A stretch of 64,000 bases of DNA from Liquidambar formosana. Lineage: Eukaryota; Streptophyta; Magnoliopsida; Saxifragales; Altingiaceae. The notes below the pieces were generated by a model, which was given only the letters and a program-made list of their open reading frames with translations, made no database searches and had not been told where the DNA came from. The DNA lies in contig CM077824.1 in assembly GCA_039720395.1 (NCBI GenBank), forward strand, positions 21,786,013 to 21,850,012. Direction: 5' to 3'. Position 1 is the first letter of the stretch, and every line of letters starts with the position of its first letter. This document shows positions 50,472 to 61,172 of this stretch, piece after piece. The translations under genes and the position numbers were made by a program.

Positions 50472-52025
50472 ATGGTGAATCTCAAAAAGACCCAACCCTC
50501 TTCTGTTGACGCCGGCGAATCGTCACAGCCACCCAAGAAAAAGCTCCGAAAGAGCTCCACCGCCAGCACACAACGCCACCGTTCCCAGCACTCGACGGCG
50601 CCACCTAGGGTTGAAGATCCTCCAGTCCCTCGACGCCCTCGTCGTCAGCCGCCTCAGCCTCTACCTCCGCCGCAGCAGTCCTTGACTCTTCCTCCTCCAC
50701 CGGTACATCCACCACAGCCACGGCCTCGCCCCGGAGACCCAGATTATGACTCCGGTCATGAGCCGTCTGAAGAAAATGCTCCTCCTCCACCTGTGGATCC
50801 CCCTCTATACCTCACCCCTGAGCATGGTACGTTATTTGCCAAAAAAATTTTTGCCAAGAAAGTTATTTATCCCAAGATTCTTGAACCCCAATTCTTGAAT
50901 GACCACCATTTTCGCATCTGCTCTCTGTTGCAAAATGTTGGCCTTCTTGAATTTTGCTCACTTTCTAAACCTTGTTACAATACCACTGTTCGCCATTTCT
51001 ACACCCACTTCTCCATGCCTAGCCCTGGCCGTGCCACATCATATCTTAAAGGCATACATATCACTCTAACTGACCAATTTCTCAATGAGCTTTTTCATAC
51101 ACCCACTAATGGGGCTGTAATTGCCGAAACTCATACTTGGCCTCGCATCGATGGTTTTCACCACGTCGATGCTCTCAAATTGATTTTAGGCCGTGAAGAC
51201 AGCACTAAGCCCTTTAAACCCAACCTGAAAGAATTCTCTCTCGAATGTAATCTCTTGCACAAACTTCTATTCTATAATCTTCTGCCCAGAGGAGGAGGCA
51301 AAGACCATGTCACTTACACGGACATCGGCATCCTATGGTGTATTTTGACTGGGAAACCCATCAACTTGGGCCACTTGATGTTATACCACATGAAATCCTG
51401 TGTTGAGAAAACAAGGAATGAATCTAAGGGTTCCAAGAAGGGGCAGGAAGCCGAAGGTCGTAGCATTTTACCCTATGGGGCTGCCTTGACAGTTTTATTC
51501 GAGCACTACAACATTCCTCCCACAGCTGGCGATGTATTTCACCCCACATTTCGCAATAAAATTAATGCCTCTTTCATGGGATGGTTGAATTATGTATTGG
51601 TAAACGGTGTATGGGTCAAGAAGGGTACAACCCTTGATGAAGAGGAAGGCCCTGATGAGCAGCAAGAGCAGCAAATGCAGCATGAGGTTCCTCCTCCTCC
51701 TCATACCACCACAGATCCTCCTATCTCTATCTCTCCATCCCTCCTCTTTCCCCCTACAGACCATCCTCACTCCCCACCACCTTCCCCTTCTCTCACTCCA
51801 CCCCCTACTTCTCATACCTCCTCTTCCTCTGCTCCTCCTTCTCTCTCTGACCTATTCCTCTCCCTTTCCAATCAAATGACCGACCTCAAGCGCTATGTAC
51901 AGAAGAAGTTTGAAGGCTTACATGACCGGGTTGATGAAATGGCATGCGAGCTGAAGGATATCAAGGACAGTCAAGCTGCTATGGCTCAGAAACTCAGTGA
52001 CACTCTCCCTGCCTTCCCCTTGTGA
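50472..52025 (+). CDS. Third ORF of the inner copia, plant-transposon-protein-like, not an evident env
   Basis: The intact 517-residue frame starts MVNLKKTQPSSVD. It has a basic, Pro-rich N-terminus (about 1-120, with KKKLRK that could act as a nuclear signal). A globular part follows at about 120-395, with FAKKIFAKKVIYPKILEPQF, then FYTHFSMPSPGRATSYLKGI, LLHKLLFYNLLPRGG and ILWCILTGKPINLGHLML. Next comes a Pro/Ser-rich linker (about 400-455) and a predicted coiled coil (DLKRYVQKKFEGLHDRVDEM on). The globular part resembles the 'putative plant transposon protein' domain (Pfam PF20167, from memory). I see no signal peptide or membrane segment, which argues against an envelope protein. Function unknown; a nucleic-acid or chromatin-binding role is only a guess. 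Confidence 0.8.
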   Translation: MVNLKKTQPSSVDAGESSQPPKKKLRKSSTASTQRHRSQHSTAPPRVEDPPVPRRPRRQPPQPLPPPQQSLTLPPPPVHPPQPRPRPGDPDYDSGHEPSEENAPPPPVDPPLYLTPEHGTLFAKKIFAKKVIYPKILEPQFLNDHHFRICSLLQNVGLLEFCSLSKPCYNTTVRHFYTHFSMPSPGRATSYLKGIHITLTDQFLNELFHTPTNGAVIAETHTWPRIDGFHHVDALKLILGREDSTKPFKPNLKEFSLECNLLHKLLFYNLLPRGGGKDHVTYTDIGILWCILTGKPINLGHLMLYHMKSCVEKTRNESKGSKKGQEAEGRSILPYGAALTVLFEHYNIPPTAGDVFHPTFRNKINASFMGWLNYVLVNGVWVKKGTTLDEEEGPDEQQEQQMQHEVPPPPHTTTDPPISISPSLLFPPTDHPHSPPPSPSLTPPPTSHTSSSSAPPSLSDLFLSLSNQMTDLKRYVQKKFEGLHDRVDEMACELKDIKDSQAAMAQKLSDTLPAFPL

Positions 52026-52043
52026 TTCTTTTTGATCGATGAC

Positions 52044-52389
52044 AAAGGGGGAGATGGATTATTGACATAAATGATTGATAGATGTTTAGTTCTTTGTTGA
52101 ATGAATGAAAAATGGAAATAAAACATGTTGCATAGATATGTAATTTTTTTGGTACATTTGGAAATGGAAATGAATTTTTATCATCTATAGAATGTTTCCT
52201 TTTTATATTGTTTGTACATTTCATTTACTGTTCACTTAAACATGGACATAAGGTTGAAATTTGCTTAACATAATTACAAATGCTTTTAAATATATCACAG
52301 TTATATGATGCATAATGATAGGGGGAGAAATTTGATCTTAAAGTTTTTTTTTACCATCTATGGATTGTCATCATCAAAAAGGGGGAGAT
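52044..52389 (+). other. Repeated polypurine tracts before the 3' LTR
   Basis: AAAGGGGGAGAT occurs at 52044-52055 and again directly before the LTR (within 52376-52389), with a partial copy (gataggggggag-like) near 52317-52326. The last one is the functional PPT by position. Repeated tracts are known in the SIRE group. Confidence 0.7.
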
Positions 52390-53826
52390 TGTTGGCCTAA
52401 ATGGTTTAATCCCCGAGGTTTTGATGATAACAATACATAATAAGATGTTTAAGGACTAATGAGCAGTTAAGTGATGAATCTAGACAGGTATCAAAGCCAC
52501 TCAATGACTCAAGCATTAAGGATCAAAATGCACAAACAAACAAGCAAAGATGCTGAGTAAGCAGCGCAATGGATCCATCAATTGTTCAAGAGCAATCAAG
52601 CTTTATCACAAGTCAATTTGTGACAATTCTAGGAAAACCTTGTAAGATTAATTTCAATTCTTGCTCACCAGTTGAAAGGGCTTAAAACATCGAAAATTCA
52701 ATGATCTTAAAGGCCTAAAAATGATTTACTTTTCAAATGGTCAAAAAGTTTAATTTTGTCTGAAAACAGGGATTTTCAGACGGCTGAAACAATGTTTCAG
52801 CCGGCTGAAAATGTTGTTTCAGCAGGCTGAAAGGTCTCAGCAGGCTGAAAAAGCATCCCTTGAAAATATCTGTTCTCTGGAACTTTCAGACGGTTCTTTG
52901 AGCCGGCTGAAATGTCACTTTAAGCCGGCTGAAATTATGATCAGACGGCTGAAGGAGCAGACTTGCTCATATGCCAAATGTTAACCTCTCTGAAATTTTC
53001 AGCAGCCTTAATCAGACGGCTGAAAGAACATTTCAGACGGCTGAAAGTCAGGTTTGAGACGGCTGAGAAACATGAACTCTTGTTCCTTTTTTACACCCTC
53101 TCTGGAATATTCAGTAGCCTCACTCAGACGGCTGAAAGGGATATTTCAGACGGCTGAAAGATTTTTCAGCCGGCTGAAATCCTCGGGAAAGTTATAACGG
53201 CTAGTTTTTTAACGGACATTTGAAGCATTTATTGCCCACCAAACTTCTTTTCCCGGCATTTATTGTTCCAGAACGGCTAATATGGACCCCTTGAGTATAA
53301 ATACAAGGCTTGAGCTCATTTATGAGCATTCATTGAGCTAAAACAAGAAAATCAATTACAAGCCCTAATTCCTCTTGTGAGCATTCATTGAAATCAATCA
53401 ATAGCTGTAGTGTGCTTTCAATTCCTGTGTATTTACTCTTTGACAGAGCTTTCTTTGAGCACAAAATCATCTCCAAATACTTTGTATCAAAAGGGTTGTG
53501 AATACCCTTACTTGTAAGCACTTGAGAAGAGTGCATTTGGCTAAGTGTTGGTGAAGAACACTCAAGTTGTAAAGGTTTGCTGCTCCACCTTGAAGGAGAG
53601 TGATAGTGGATTGGTGAATCTTCAAGCACGCTCTTGAGGCGAGGACGTAGGCGGGAGGCCGAACCTCGTTATATCGTTTGCATTCTCTTTCCCTTAATCT
53701 CTTTATTATTGCATTGTCTTACATTTAATCTTGCTTGCAATAATCTGAGTTTAGATTGCTATAATTTTTTTAATTGGCCTATAACCCTATTCACCCCCCC
53801 TCTAGGGTTATTCACTTGGGACAACA
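52390..53826 (+). repeat. 3' LTR of the inner copia
   Basis: 1,437 bp, intact, TGTTGGCC ... GGGACAACA, with the palindrome array at 52771-53182 and TATA box at 53296-53303. It shows the sequence that the 5' LTR had before its insertion. Confidence 0.95.
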
Positions 53827-56475
53827 GAATGTATTCTCTGTTATTTATAATAATGCAAGTACTTCTTCTGCTCACTTGATTGAGCCTTTGAATGTTTGGC
53901 ATATGAGATTAGGACATGCTAATGTGAACTCCATTAAAAGAATGAAGACTTTAGGACTTATTTCAGATTTTTCTAACACTAATTTTGATAAGTGTAAGGC
54001 TTGTGTTGAATCAAAATTTACTAGAAAACCTTTTAAAAATATTTAAAGAGAATCTGATTTATTAAGTATGATACACACTGATATAGGAGATTATAAAAGT
54101 AATTTGACACGTGGTGGTAAAAAATATTATATTACTTTTCTGGATGATTTTTCTCGATACACTAAATTATATCTCCTAAGAAGTAAAGATGAAGCTAAAG
54201 AGACTTTCATAAAATACAAAAATGAAGTAGAAAATCAACTTGATAGGAAAATTAAAAGATTAAGGTCGGGTAGGGGAGGAGAATATGAATTGACATCACT
54301 TAGAGAATTTGGTGAAATACATGGCATAATACATGAAGTCACTGCACCCTATTCACCTAAACAAAATGGCATAGCAGAACGAGAAAATAGAACTCTTAAG
54401 GATATGATAAATGCTTTGTTGCTAAGTTCAGGGTTACCTACTAATATGTGGGGGGGAAAGTATTTTAACAGCTTGTTATATTATTAATAAAATTCCAAGT
54501 AAAAAATCCAGTAAGACACCTTATGAGTTATGGAAGGGTTATCCACCTAACTTAAAATATTTGAAAGTGTGGGGGTGTCTTGCTAAGGTAGGAATTCCAA
54601 AATTTAAAAGAAAAAGAATTGGTCCTAAAACAAAAGATTGTGTTTTTATTGATTATGCTCAAAACAGTGCTGCCTATAAGTTCTTGGTTATTAAATCCGA
54701 TTATAACACACTTGAGCCTAACACTATAATAGAGGCAAAAAATGCAGAATTTTTTGAAAATATTTATCCCATGAAAATAGAATATAAAAATAAGATAAAA
54801 TCTGATTTTACTGCCTCTAATAATCAGAATAGAGATGATGGGGATGATAAAGAATATAAACCTAGATGCAGTAAGAGAACCAGGAAAGAACATAGTTTTG
54901 GAGATGATTTTATAACTACCTTTCTAGTTGAAGATGACCCAACAACTTACCAAAAAGCTATTACTTTACCAGATTCAATGTTTTGGAGAGAAGCTATTAA
55001 TAATGAATTAGAATCTATAATGGCGAATCACACATGGGAATTAGTTGATCTACCACCTGGAACTAAAACCATAGGTTGTAAATGGGTATTTAGAAAGAAA
55101 CTTAAACTTGATGGTTCTATTGATAAATTTAAAGCTAGGTTGGTAGCAAAAGGTTTTAAACAAAAAGAAGGCGTTGATTATTTTGACACTTATTCTCCTG
55201 TTGCTAGAATTACTACAATTAGAATTCTTATTGCCATTGCTTCCATACATAAGCTCGTAATTCACCAAATGGATGTTAAAACGGCTTTCTTAAATTGTGA
55301 TTTAGATGAAGAAATATATATGGATCAACCAGAGGGATTTGTAGTCCCTGGCCAAGAACAAAAAGTATGTAAACTTATTAGATCTTTGTATGGTCTTAAA
55401 CAAGCACCAAAATAATGGCATGAAAATTTTGATTCTGTACTTATTGCTAATGGTTATTTGTTGAATGATGCTGATAGATGTGTATATAGTAAATTTTCAA
55501 ATAATTCTAGTGTTATTATTTGTCTTTATGTTGATGATATGCTTATTATGGGTACTGATATATCCGTTGTTAAATCTACTAAGAAATTTTTGACCTCTAA
55601 AATTGATATGAAAGACATAGGAGAGGCAGATGTTATTTTGGGTATCAAAATTTTTAAAACTTCTGATAGACTTGCTTCGTCTCAATCTCATTATGTTAAA
55701 AAATTATTACAAAAATTTGGCTATTCAGATAAAGATCCCATGAAAACTCCTTATGATCCTAGCATTCATCTTAAAAAGAATAAAGGTGACAGTGTGTCAC
55801 AACTTGAGTATGCTAGAATTATAGGAAGTTTAATATATTTGATGAATTGCACGAGACTATATATTGCCAATGCAGTCCATAGACTTAGTAGATATACTCA
55901 TAATCCTAGTAGAGACCATTGGACCACTGTTGTAAGGGTATTGAGATATCTTAAGGGGACTATTAATATAGGTCTCCATTATACTAGTTATCCATCTATA
56001 CTAGAAGGGTTTTGCGATGCTAATTGGATAACAGGTAATGATGAAATTAACTCTATTAGTGGATATTTGTTTACTTTGGGTGGTGGAGCAATTTCTTGGA
56101 GATCCACTAAACAAACATGCAAAGCTCGATCCACTATGGAATCCGAGTTTATTGCTTTGGAATTAGCAGGTGGAGAAGCTGAATGGATTAGAATATTTTG
56201 GCTAATATTCCTCTATGGTCTAAACCTGTTCCATCTATTTCTTTGTATTGTGATTGCTAGGCTGCGATAGCTCGAGCTAAAAGCAAAATTTACAATGGGA
56301 AAAGTAGGCACATACGCCTCAAACACAATATTGTGAAGCAGATGCTTAGTGATGGAGTAATTACTCTAAATTTTGTAAAGTACAAAGACAACCTGACAGA
56401 TCCTTTTACAAAGGGATTAGCTAAACAACTAATAATTGATACATCGAGGGGGATGGGACTTAAGCCAATTTTTTG
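53827..56475 (+). pseudogene. Outer copia pol (integrase, reverse transcriptase, RNase H), decayed
   Basis: Coding resumes in phase after the inner element. It has the pre-integrase NVWHMRLGHANV, integrase HTDIGDY and DDFSRYTKLY, and RSGRGGEY where RSDRGGEY is expected, so an active-site Asp is lost. The third catalytic region, PYSPKQNGIAERENRT, is present. A frameshift follows near 54455, in a run of g. From 54561 the frame gives KWVFRKKLKLDGS and SLYGLKQAPK, then TAA (55413-55415) where Gln is expected. It continues in the same frame with YVDDMLIMG and RNase [21 protein letters not shown]. Another frameshift lies near 56200, and the end reads DPFTKGLAKQ. Tork/TNT-like copia by motif style. 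Not functional. Confidence 0.88.
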
Positions 56476-57086
56476 AGCTACCTGTGATGGCAACCTATCC
56501 TATATGAATGGAGATCCCAGGAAATAGGTTCAATGGGTAAAAATAAGTCACTTGAGTAGCCGGTAAGCACTATCCTCAAATGTATGGAGCCCATCCCTAT
56601 GGTGTAGATAGTGCTAATTGCAACTAGTGAGGTTGAGCTACAGCTCTTAATGAATCCATAACCTAATTGGGTGGTGTGTTAGTTGCAATTCACACTTGAT
56701 GGAATTCACCTATGTAAGTGTGAAGGTGGGGCGCCTTCTATGAGAATGTGGCTTAATTCTCTAGAGCACTCATGAAGATCCAGGCAGGGCGCATGGCCTA
56801 AACACGCCAACTCGAGAAAATTGTCCAACTTTGAAAGTGGAATGTGTGTGGCATGTATAGTCAGTTTACATTAATAGGGTCGGGTTCAAGAAATTTATTT
56901 CACCTGAAGTAAACTAATAGGGTCGGGTTCAAGAAATTTATTTCACCTGATTCTTGTGAACTCTATCTGCTTACACTAGGTAACGATTTAAATCCAAAAG
57001 ATATCGGTACTGATGCATTTCATGATCTTCTACCCAACTCAATAATTTTATATATAGTTCTATAAAATTTGAATCATGTGGGGGAT
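56476..57086 (+). other. 3' untranslated region of the outer copia
   Basis: Non-coding stretch between the pol remnant and the 3' LTR. It contains a tandem duplication of taatagggtcgggttcaag with its following 17 bases (about 56872-56948) and ends in the polypurine gtgggggat before 57087. Confidence 0.7.
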
Positions 57087-57565
57087 TGTTAGTTTTATTT
57101 AATTAAATTATTATGATTCAAATTTTAATTAGAGAATATTTTCTTTGGTGTTAGTGTTTACATGTTAGTAATTTTCATATGAGAATAAGGCTTCTTTGGT
57201 GTGAGTGTTTACATATTAGTAATTTTCATATGAGAATGAGGCTGAACTTTGTACGTGGCTTTTGGTTATACCTTTGTTGACTTTTCATCTGGCATTTGGT
57301 GAGAAGTAAAGCCTCATAGTTATCTATGCATTAAATTTATTACGGTTATTCCTTTTGAATGTAAAATTTATTCTTATTTTATATTTTGGCTATTAGGACC
57401 ATTAAAGTTGGACAGTCTTTAACTTTCAAAGTGTGAACGGTTTTCTCTTTTTATTTTGTTAGCCGTTTCTTACCCCACTTAAAGTTTCAACGGTTAATAT
57501 ATTATTGTCGTATATATTTTGAATATATATAACATACGGTTTGTACAGCAAGATACTCCATTATA

Positions 57566-57620
<55 letters not shown>

Positions 57621-57960
57621 TCTATTTTATACATATGGTTTTTTGACTCTTACCTGTTTTTCGAGTTGGGTGGTATTGGACTTTTTCATTGCGACCAGGT
57701 ATTGTGAGTGCGCACTTACCGGCACGCTTTAAGGCTGTCGAATCCTAGAGGCCAGCCGCTACAACCCTGACTGCACCAGAAGATTTCTTGAGGGGGCGAA
57801 ATCGGTTTCAAGGACAACGGTTCTTTTCCGTGCTTCAGCCATTAAACCACGACCGCAGTAAGTCATTCATTTATTTTTAGTTTCGGTTATTTGTATCTTC
57901 AAGAATTTGTAATATTTGGAGTGTTAATATATATCTCATTGTGCAAAATTTCCAATATAA
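57087..57960 (+). repeat. 3' LTR of the outer copia
   Basis: Matches 38902-39690. It is longer because of an internal duplication of about 60 bp (ctttggtgtNagtgtttaca, twice, near 57142 and 57194) and an expanded (AT)n run (about 57564-57618). The open frames encoding YIYIYI strings are microsatellite artefacts. Confidence 0.85.
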
Positions 57961-58054
57961 TCATCTATAGTTCTATACACTTGAATTTGGAAAGCTTTTT
58001 ATTTTTTATTTTTTCCAATAGTATGTTGGAGGGTATCTATACAAATGGTAGTTT

Positions 58055-59160
58055 TATAAAGTCCATATTCTTAGATTGGCATATTCCGTGGCAAAAGTGG
58101 TGTTTGTTTAGTGTCATTTTTGTTGATTTAAGATGCTTAAAGCTTTTAAGATTGACTCAAGTGCAGACTTCAAGGCAATGCGACTCACACTCATTGTTAG
58201 GTCAGGTAAGTGTCTATAGAAGCCTGTTTTTAATCAATTCAATTCATTTTAAATCTTGATATGTGTTTGAATAAAGAGAAAATGTTTTTGAAAATGATAT
58301 CAAAGCTTTTTAGTAATTTTCAGGTGCTAGGATCGATCGTAGGCATTGGAGGATCGATCTTAGGGTGTTCTGGAAAAACAGTTTAGCTACTGTTTTCTAG
58401 GATCGATCCTAGGGTCTAGAGGATCAATCCTAGGGTTCTCTGAAAAGTTTTTTCGCTTCTGTTTTCTAGGATCGATCCTAGGGTCCTGGAGGATCGATCC
58501 TTGCTCGTAAAAATTAGTTTTTAAAATATGTAAAAATTACCTATTTGTCCTTATTTCGAATCCCAATCTCTTGGGGTGTCTTAGACTCTTTAAATAGGTT
58601 TTGTTTTGATAGAGAGAGGCAAGCAAGCCTCTCCCAACTAGGTTTTCAAAAGCTCATCTTCTCAAAACTTCTCTAGAGCTCTTTAACCTAGGTTTTCTTT
58701 GTCATACTCTAGAGATCTTTAAACCACACACTATTTCCACATCCTTGAATGTTTGTGAGTCCATTGCGACGGTGATTAAGCTTGTGAGTTCGTGGAAGAA
58801 GGAATCGCTGTGAAGAGGTTAGTTGCGACCGAAGCCGTGAAGACGGAGATCGATCGTATGCGGTCGTGGGAGTGAAGACTGTTGCTTAAGTCCTTTTGGT
58901 CTGTAAGTGTGTCTTGTACTCATTGAGTTCATAGTGGATTTGCTTCAACTGGACTAGGTCCCGTGGTTTTTCCTATCTAGGGTTTTCCATGTAAAAATCT
59001 TGTGTGCACTCTTTTTCATGCTTTTATACTTGCTATGCGATTGGATTGATAGTGATAATCAGATTTTTGAATGTTCATAATTAAAATTGGGTAAGGTTTA
59101 AAGTAATACCTATTTAACCCCCCTTCTAGGTATTGTAGGGTTAATATAACTGGAATTTCA
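58055..59160 (+). repeat. 5' LTR of the third copia
   Basis: 1,106 bp. Palindromes of the form AGGATCGATCCTAGG (about 58330-58500, six copies, some decayed) lie upstream of a TATA-like ctttaaatagg near 58588-58598. Its end, cccccttctaggtattgtag, is the same as in the solo LTR at 16 kb (read on the minus strand). Confidence 0.85.
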
Positions 59161-59214
59161 ATTTGTATCAGAGCAAGGTTCACTCTTAAGGTTTAACAGC
59201 CTGAGTGCTGATCC

Positions 59215-61172
59215 TTGTTTTTGTTCTCTAGTAATATGGACCCTGTGAAACCTTCTATACCATTCTTTAATGGTAAGGACTATGGGTACTGGAAAGCCCT
59301 CATGCGAGCCTATCTCAAATCAATTGATGAGAGAGTGTGGCTTGCTGTGATTGATGGATACACTCCACCCAAGGTGGTTGTGGAAGGTGTATCTGTTGAC
59401 AAGCCTAGGGTTCAATGGACTAAAGAGGATTATAAAGAACTCAAATGGAATTCCAAAGGAATCGACGCTATTTTCAGTGGAATATCCCGCGATGAATTTC
59501 GTAGGGTAGCTCATTGTGAATATGCAAAAGAAGCTTGGAATATCCTTGAGAAAACTCATGAAGGAACCATATTTGTGAAAAATACAAAAATTCAAATGCT
59601 TACTTCTATGTATGAAAAAGAAACTATGAAAGAAGATAAAGTGTTTGATGATTTTAATGCTAAGCTGAGTGACATTGTTAACTCTAGATTTTCCTTAGGT
59701 GATGAGTTGTCTGATGCTACTATTAATAGGAAAATTCTTAGGTCTTTACCTCTCAGGTTTCTGCCTAAGATTACTTCCATTGAAGATAATAAAGATCTTG
59801 ACACCATGAAAAAAGAAGATTTAGTTGGGGAAATTCAAAACTATGAAATGAAATTTTGTAAGAAAGAGCCTAAAAATAAAGGAATAGCTTTGAAAACCAT
59901 AACTGAAGAGTCTAGTAAACCTAATTCTAGATCTGACTCTGCTTCTGAAGTCTGTAATGAGGATATTGCCTTCTTTGTGAAGAAGTTTAGGAAATTGTTT
60001 AGACCTTCTGGAAATAGTTCCTCTAACTCAAGGAATTACATTCGTTCTAGTTCTAGCAGAAATGGTGGTCTTAGTTTCAATAAGAGTAGAGGTTCTAGCT
60101 CTAACAGAAGTAATAGTTCAGGGTCTTACAAAGGCAATGGGTCTAATTCAGGTAGAAATAGAAGGGATAGTGATAGGTCCCAATCCCAGTCTAGTGTTCA
60201 GGGGGAGAGATCTAGCAATAAGAAGCCTCAAGGGGCTTAATGCTATGAATGTCATGGTTTTGGTCATATTGCTCCTGAGTGTGCCAATACTAGGAAGAAG
60301 AACTCCAACAACACTAGTCAGGGAAAAGATAAAGGATATAATGCTACCCTAAGTGATAGTGAGCATGAGTCCGGCTCTGAGGAAAGCTCACATGGTGAAG
60401 AAGATGAGTCAAACTTCATGGCTTTTACTTCTATCCACTTAGAGTCTGGAGAGACTTCTGAGTGTGCTAGTAAGATTCTGAGTCAGGAAGAGCTAGATAT
60501 GGTTGAAGTGGTTACTGAGAGTTCTGAGGACATGTGTGTGTCTGATGAAGAAGAAGAAGATCTTCAAGTCGCTTATAATAAGTTATTTGAAGAATGTCTG
60601 AAAACCAAGAAGTCTAGATAATCTCTCTACATTAAAGCTAAAACTTATGAGAAAGAGATTGAATGCTTGAAGCTGGAGTTGACTGAAACTACTGCTAGTG
60701 TCAGTTAATTGAAGACTCAAAAAGGACATCTCTCTAAAGAGATTGTTCGGTTGGAAAAGGAGAAGTTTGAGTTGACTGAGTCTAGGAAATGTCTTCAGCT
60801 GAGAGTTACAAGTCTTGAAAAAGACTTAAACTCTAAAGTAGCTGATCTAGACAAATTTTCTAAAGGAAAGGAGACCTTAGATAAGCTGTTAGGTGTAGGA
60901 CAGAGCTCAAGTGACAGACGAGGTTTGGGGTTTGTGAATGAGAAGGCCACTCCTAGCCCTTCTAAAACCCAGTTTGTTAAGGCTCAAGAGTCTCCTGTTG
61001 TTAAGTCTACTACTCTTCCACCTATTGTTCCTCCAAAGAAAGTTCCTACTTGTGTCCATTGTGGGAAGAAGGGTCACATTAGACCTAGATGTCCTATCCT
61101 TAAGAAAAGTCAACCTAGGAGGGTAGAAGAGTATTATCATAGGCAAGTAAGTAGGCCGAATGATTTTGACAT
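59215..61172 (+). pseudogene. Gag of the third copia, with several in-frame stops
   Basis: The first ATG is at about 59236 (MDPVKPSIPFFNGKDYGYWK). UBN2-type gag motifs follow (AKEAWNILEKTHEG, INRKILRSLP). The frame is broken by TAA at 60238-60240, 60619-60621 and 60706-60708, yet the same frame continues past each. It holds CYECHGFGHIAPEC, an acidic stretch, a coiled coil, DRRGLGFVNEK and CVHCGKKGHIRPRC. Each stop sits where a Gln codon (CAA) is plausible. It is closely related in layout to the gag at 45055-46785. The frame is cut at 61172 by the solo LTR. Confidence 0.85.

Larger units (their letters stand above)
40956..53826 (+). mobile_element. Young SIRE/Maximus-like copia (inner), nearly intact
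   Basis: The element is flanked by a perfect 5-bp duplication gaatg (40951-40955 and 53827-53831). The LTRs are 40956-44998 (1,437 bp once a 2,606-bp insertion is removed) and 52390-53826 (1,437 bp). I count about 13 substitutions between them, roughly 0.9 percent. Order inside: PBS, gag, pol (protease, integrase, reverse transcriptase, RNase H), a palindrome array with TATA box, a third ORF, several polypurine tracts, 3' LTR. Pol in the order integrase then reverse transcriptase identifies copia. Long gag, additional ORF and repeated AAAGGGGGAGAT tracts point to the SIRE/Maximus lineage. Confidence 0.95.
38902..57960 (+). mobile_element. Old copia element (outer), split by a younger copia
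   Basis: The 5' LTR is 38902 to about 39690 and the 3' LTR is 57087 to about 57960, both starting TGTTAGTTTT. A polypurine tract (gtgggggat) precedes the 3' LTR. The internal region carries gag at 39710 and pol resuming at 53827, with several stops and frameshifts. The younger copia (40956-53826) interrupts it between the protease and the pre-integrase region. No standard tRNA-Met PBS is visible after the 5' LTR, and the outer LTR ends do not finish in a clear CA, so the 3' boundaries are approximate. A flanking duplication was not secured. Confidence 0.88.

Noticed and set aside
50472..52025. Third copia ORF as an envelope glycoprotein
   Set aside because: No signal peptide, no membrane segment, no Cys pattern; the globular part looks like a plant transposon protein domain instead.
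57519..57732. Open frames encoding YIYIYI strings
   Set aside because: They are the (AT)n microsatellite of an LTR.
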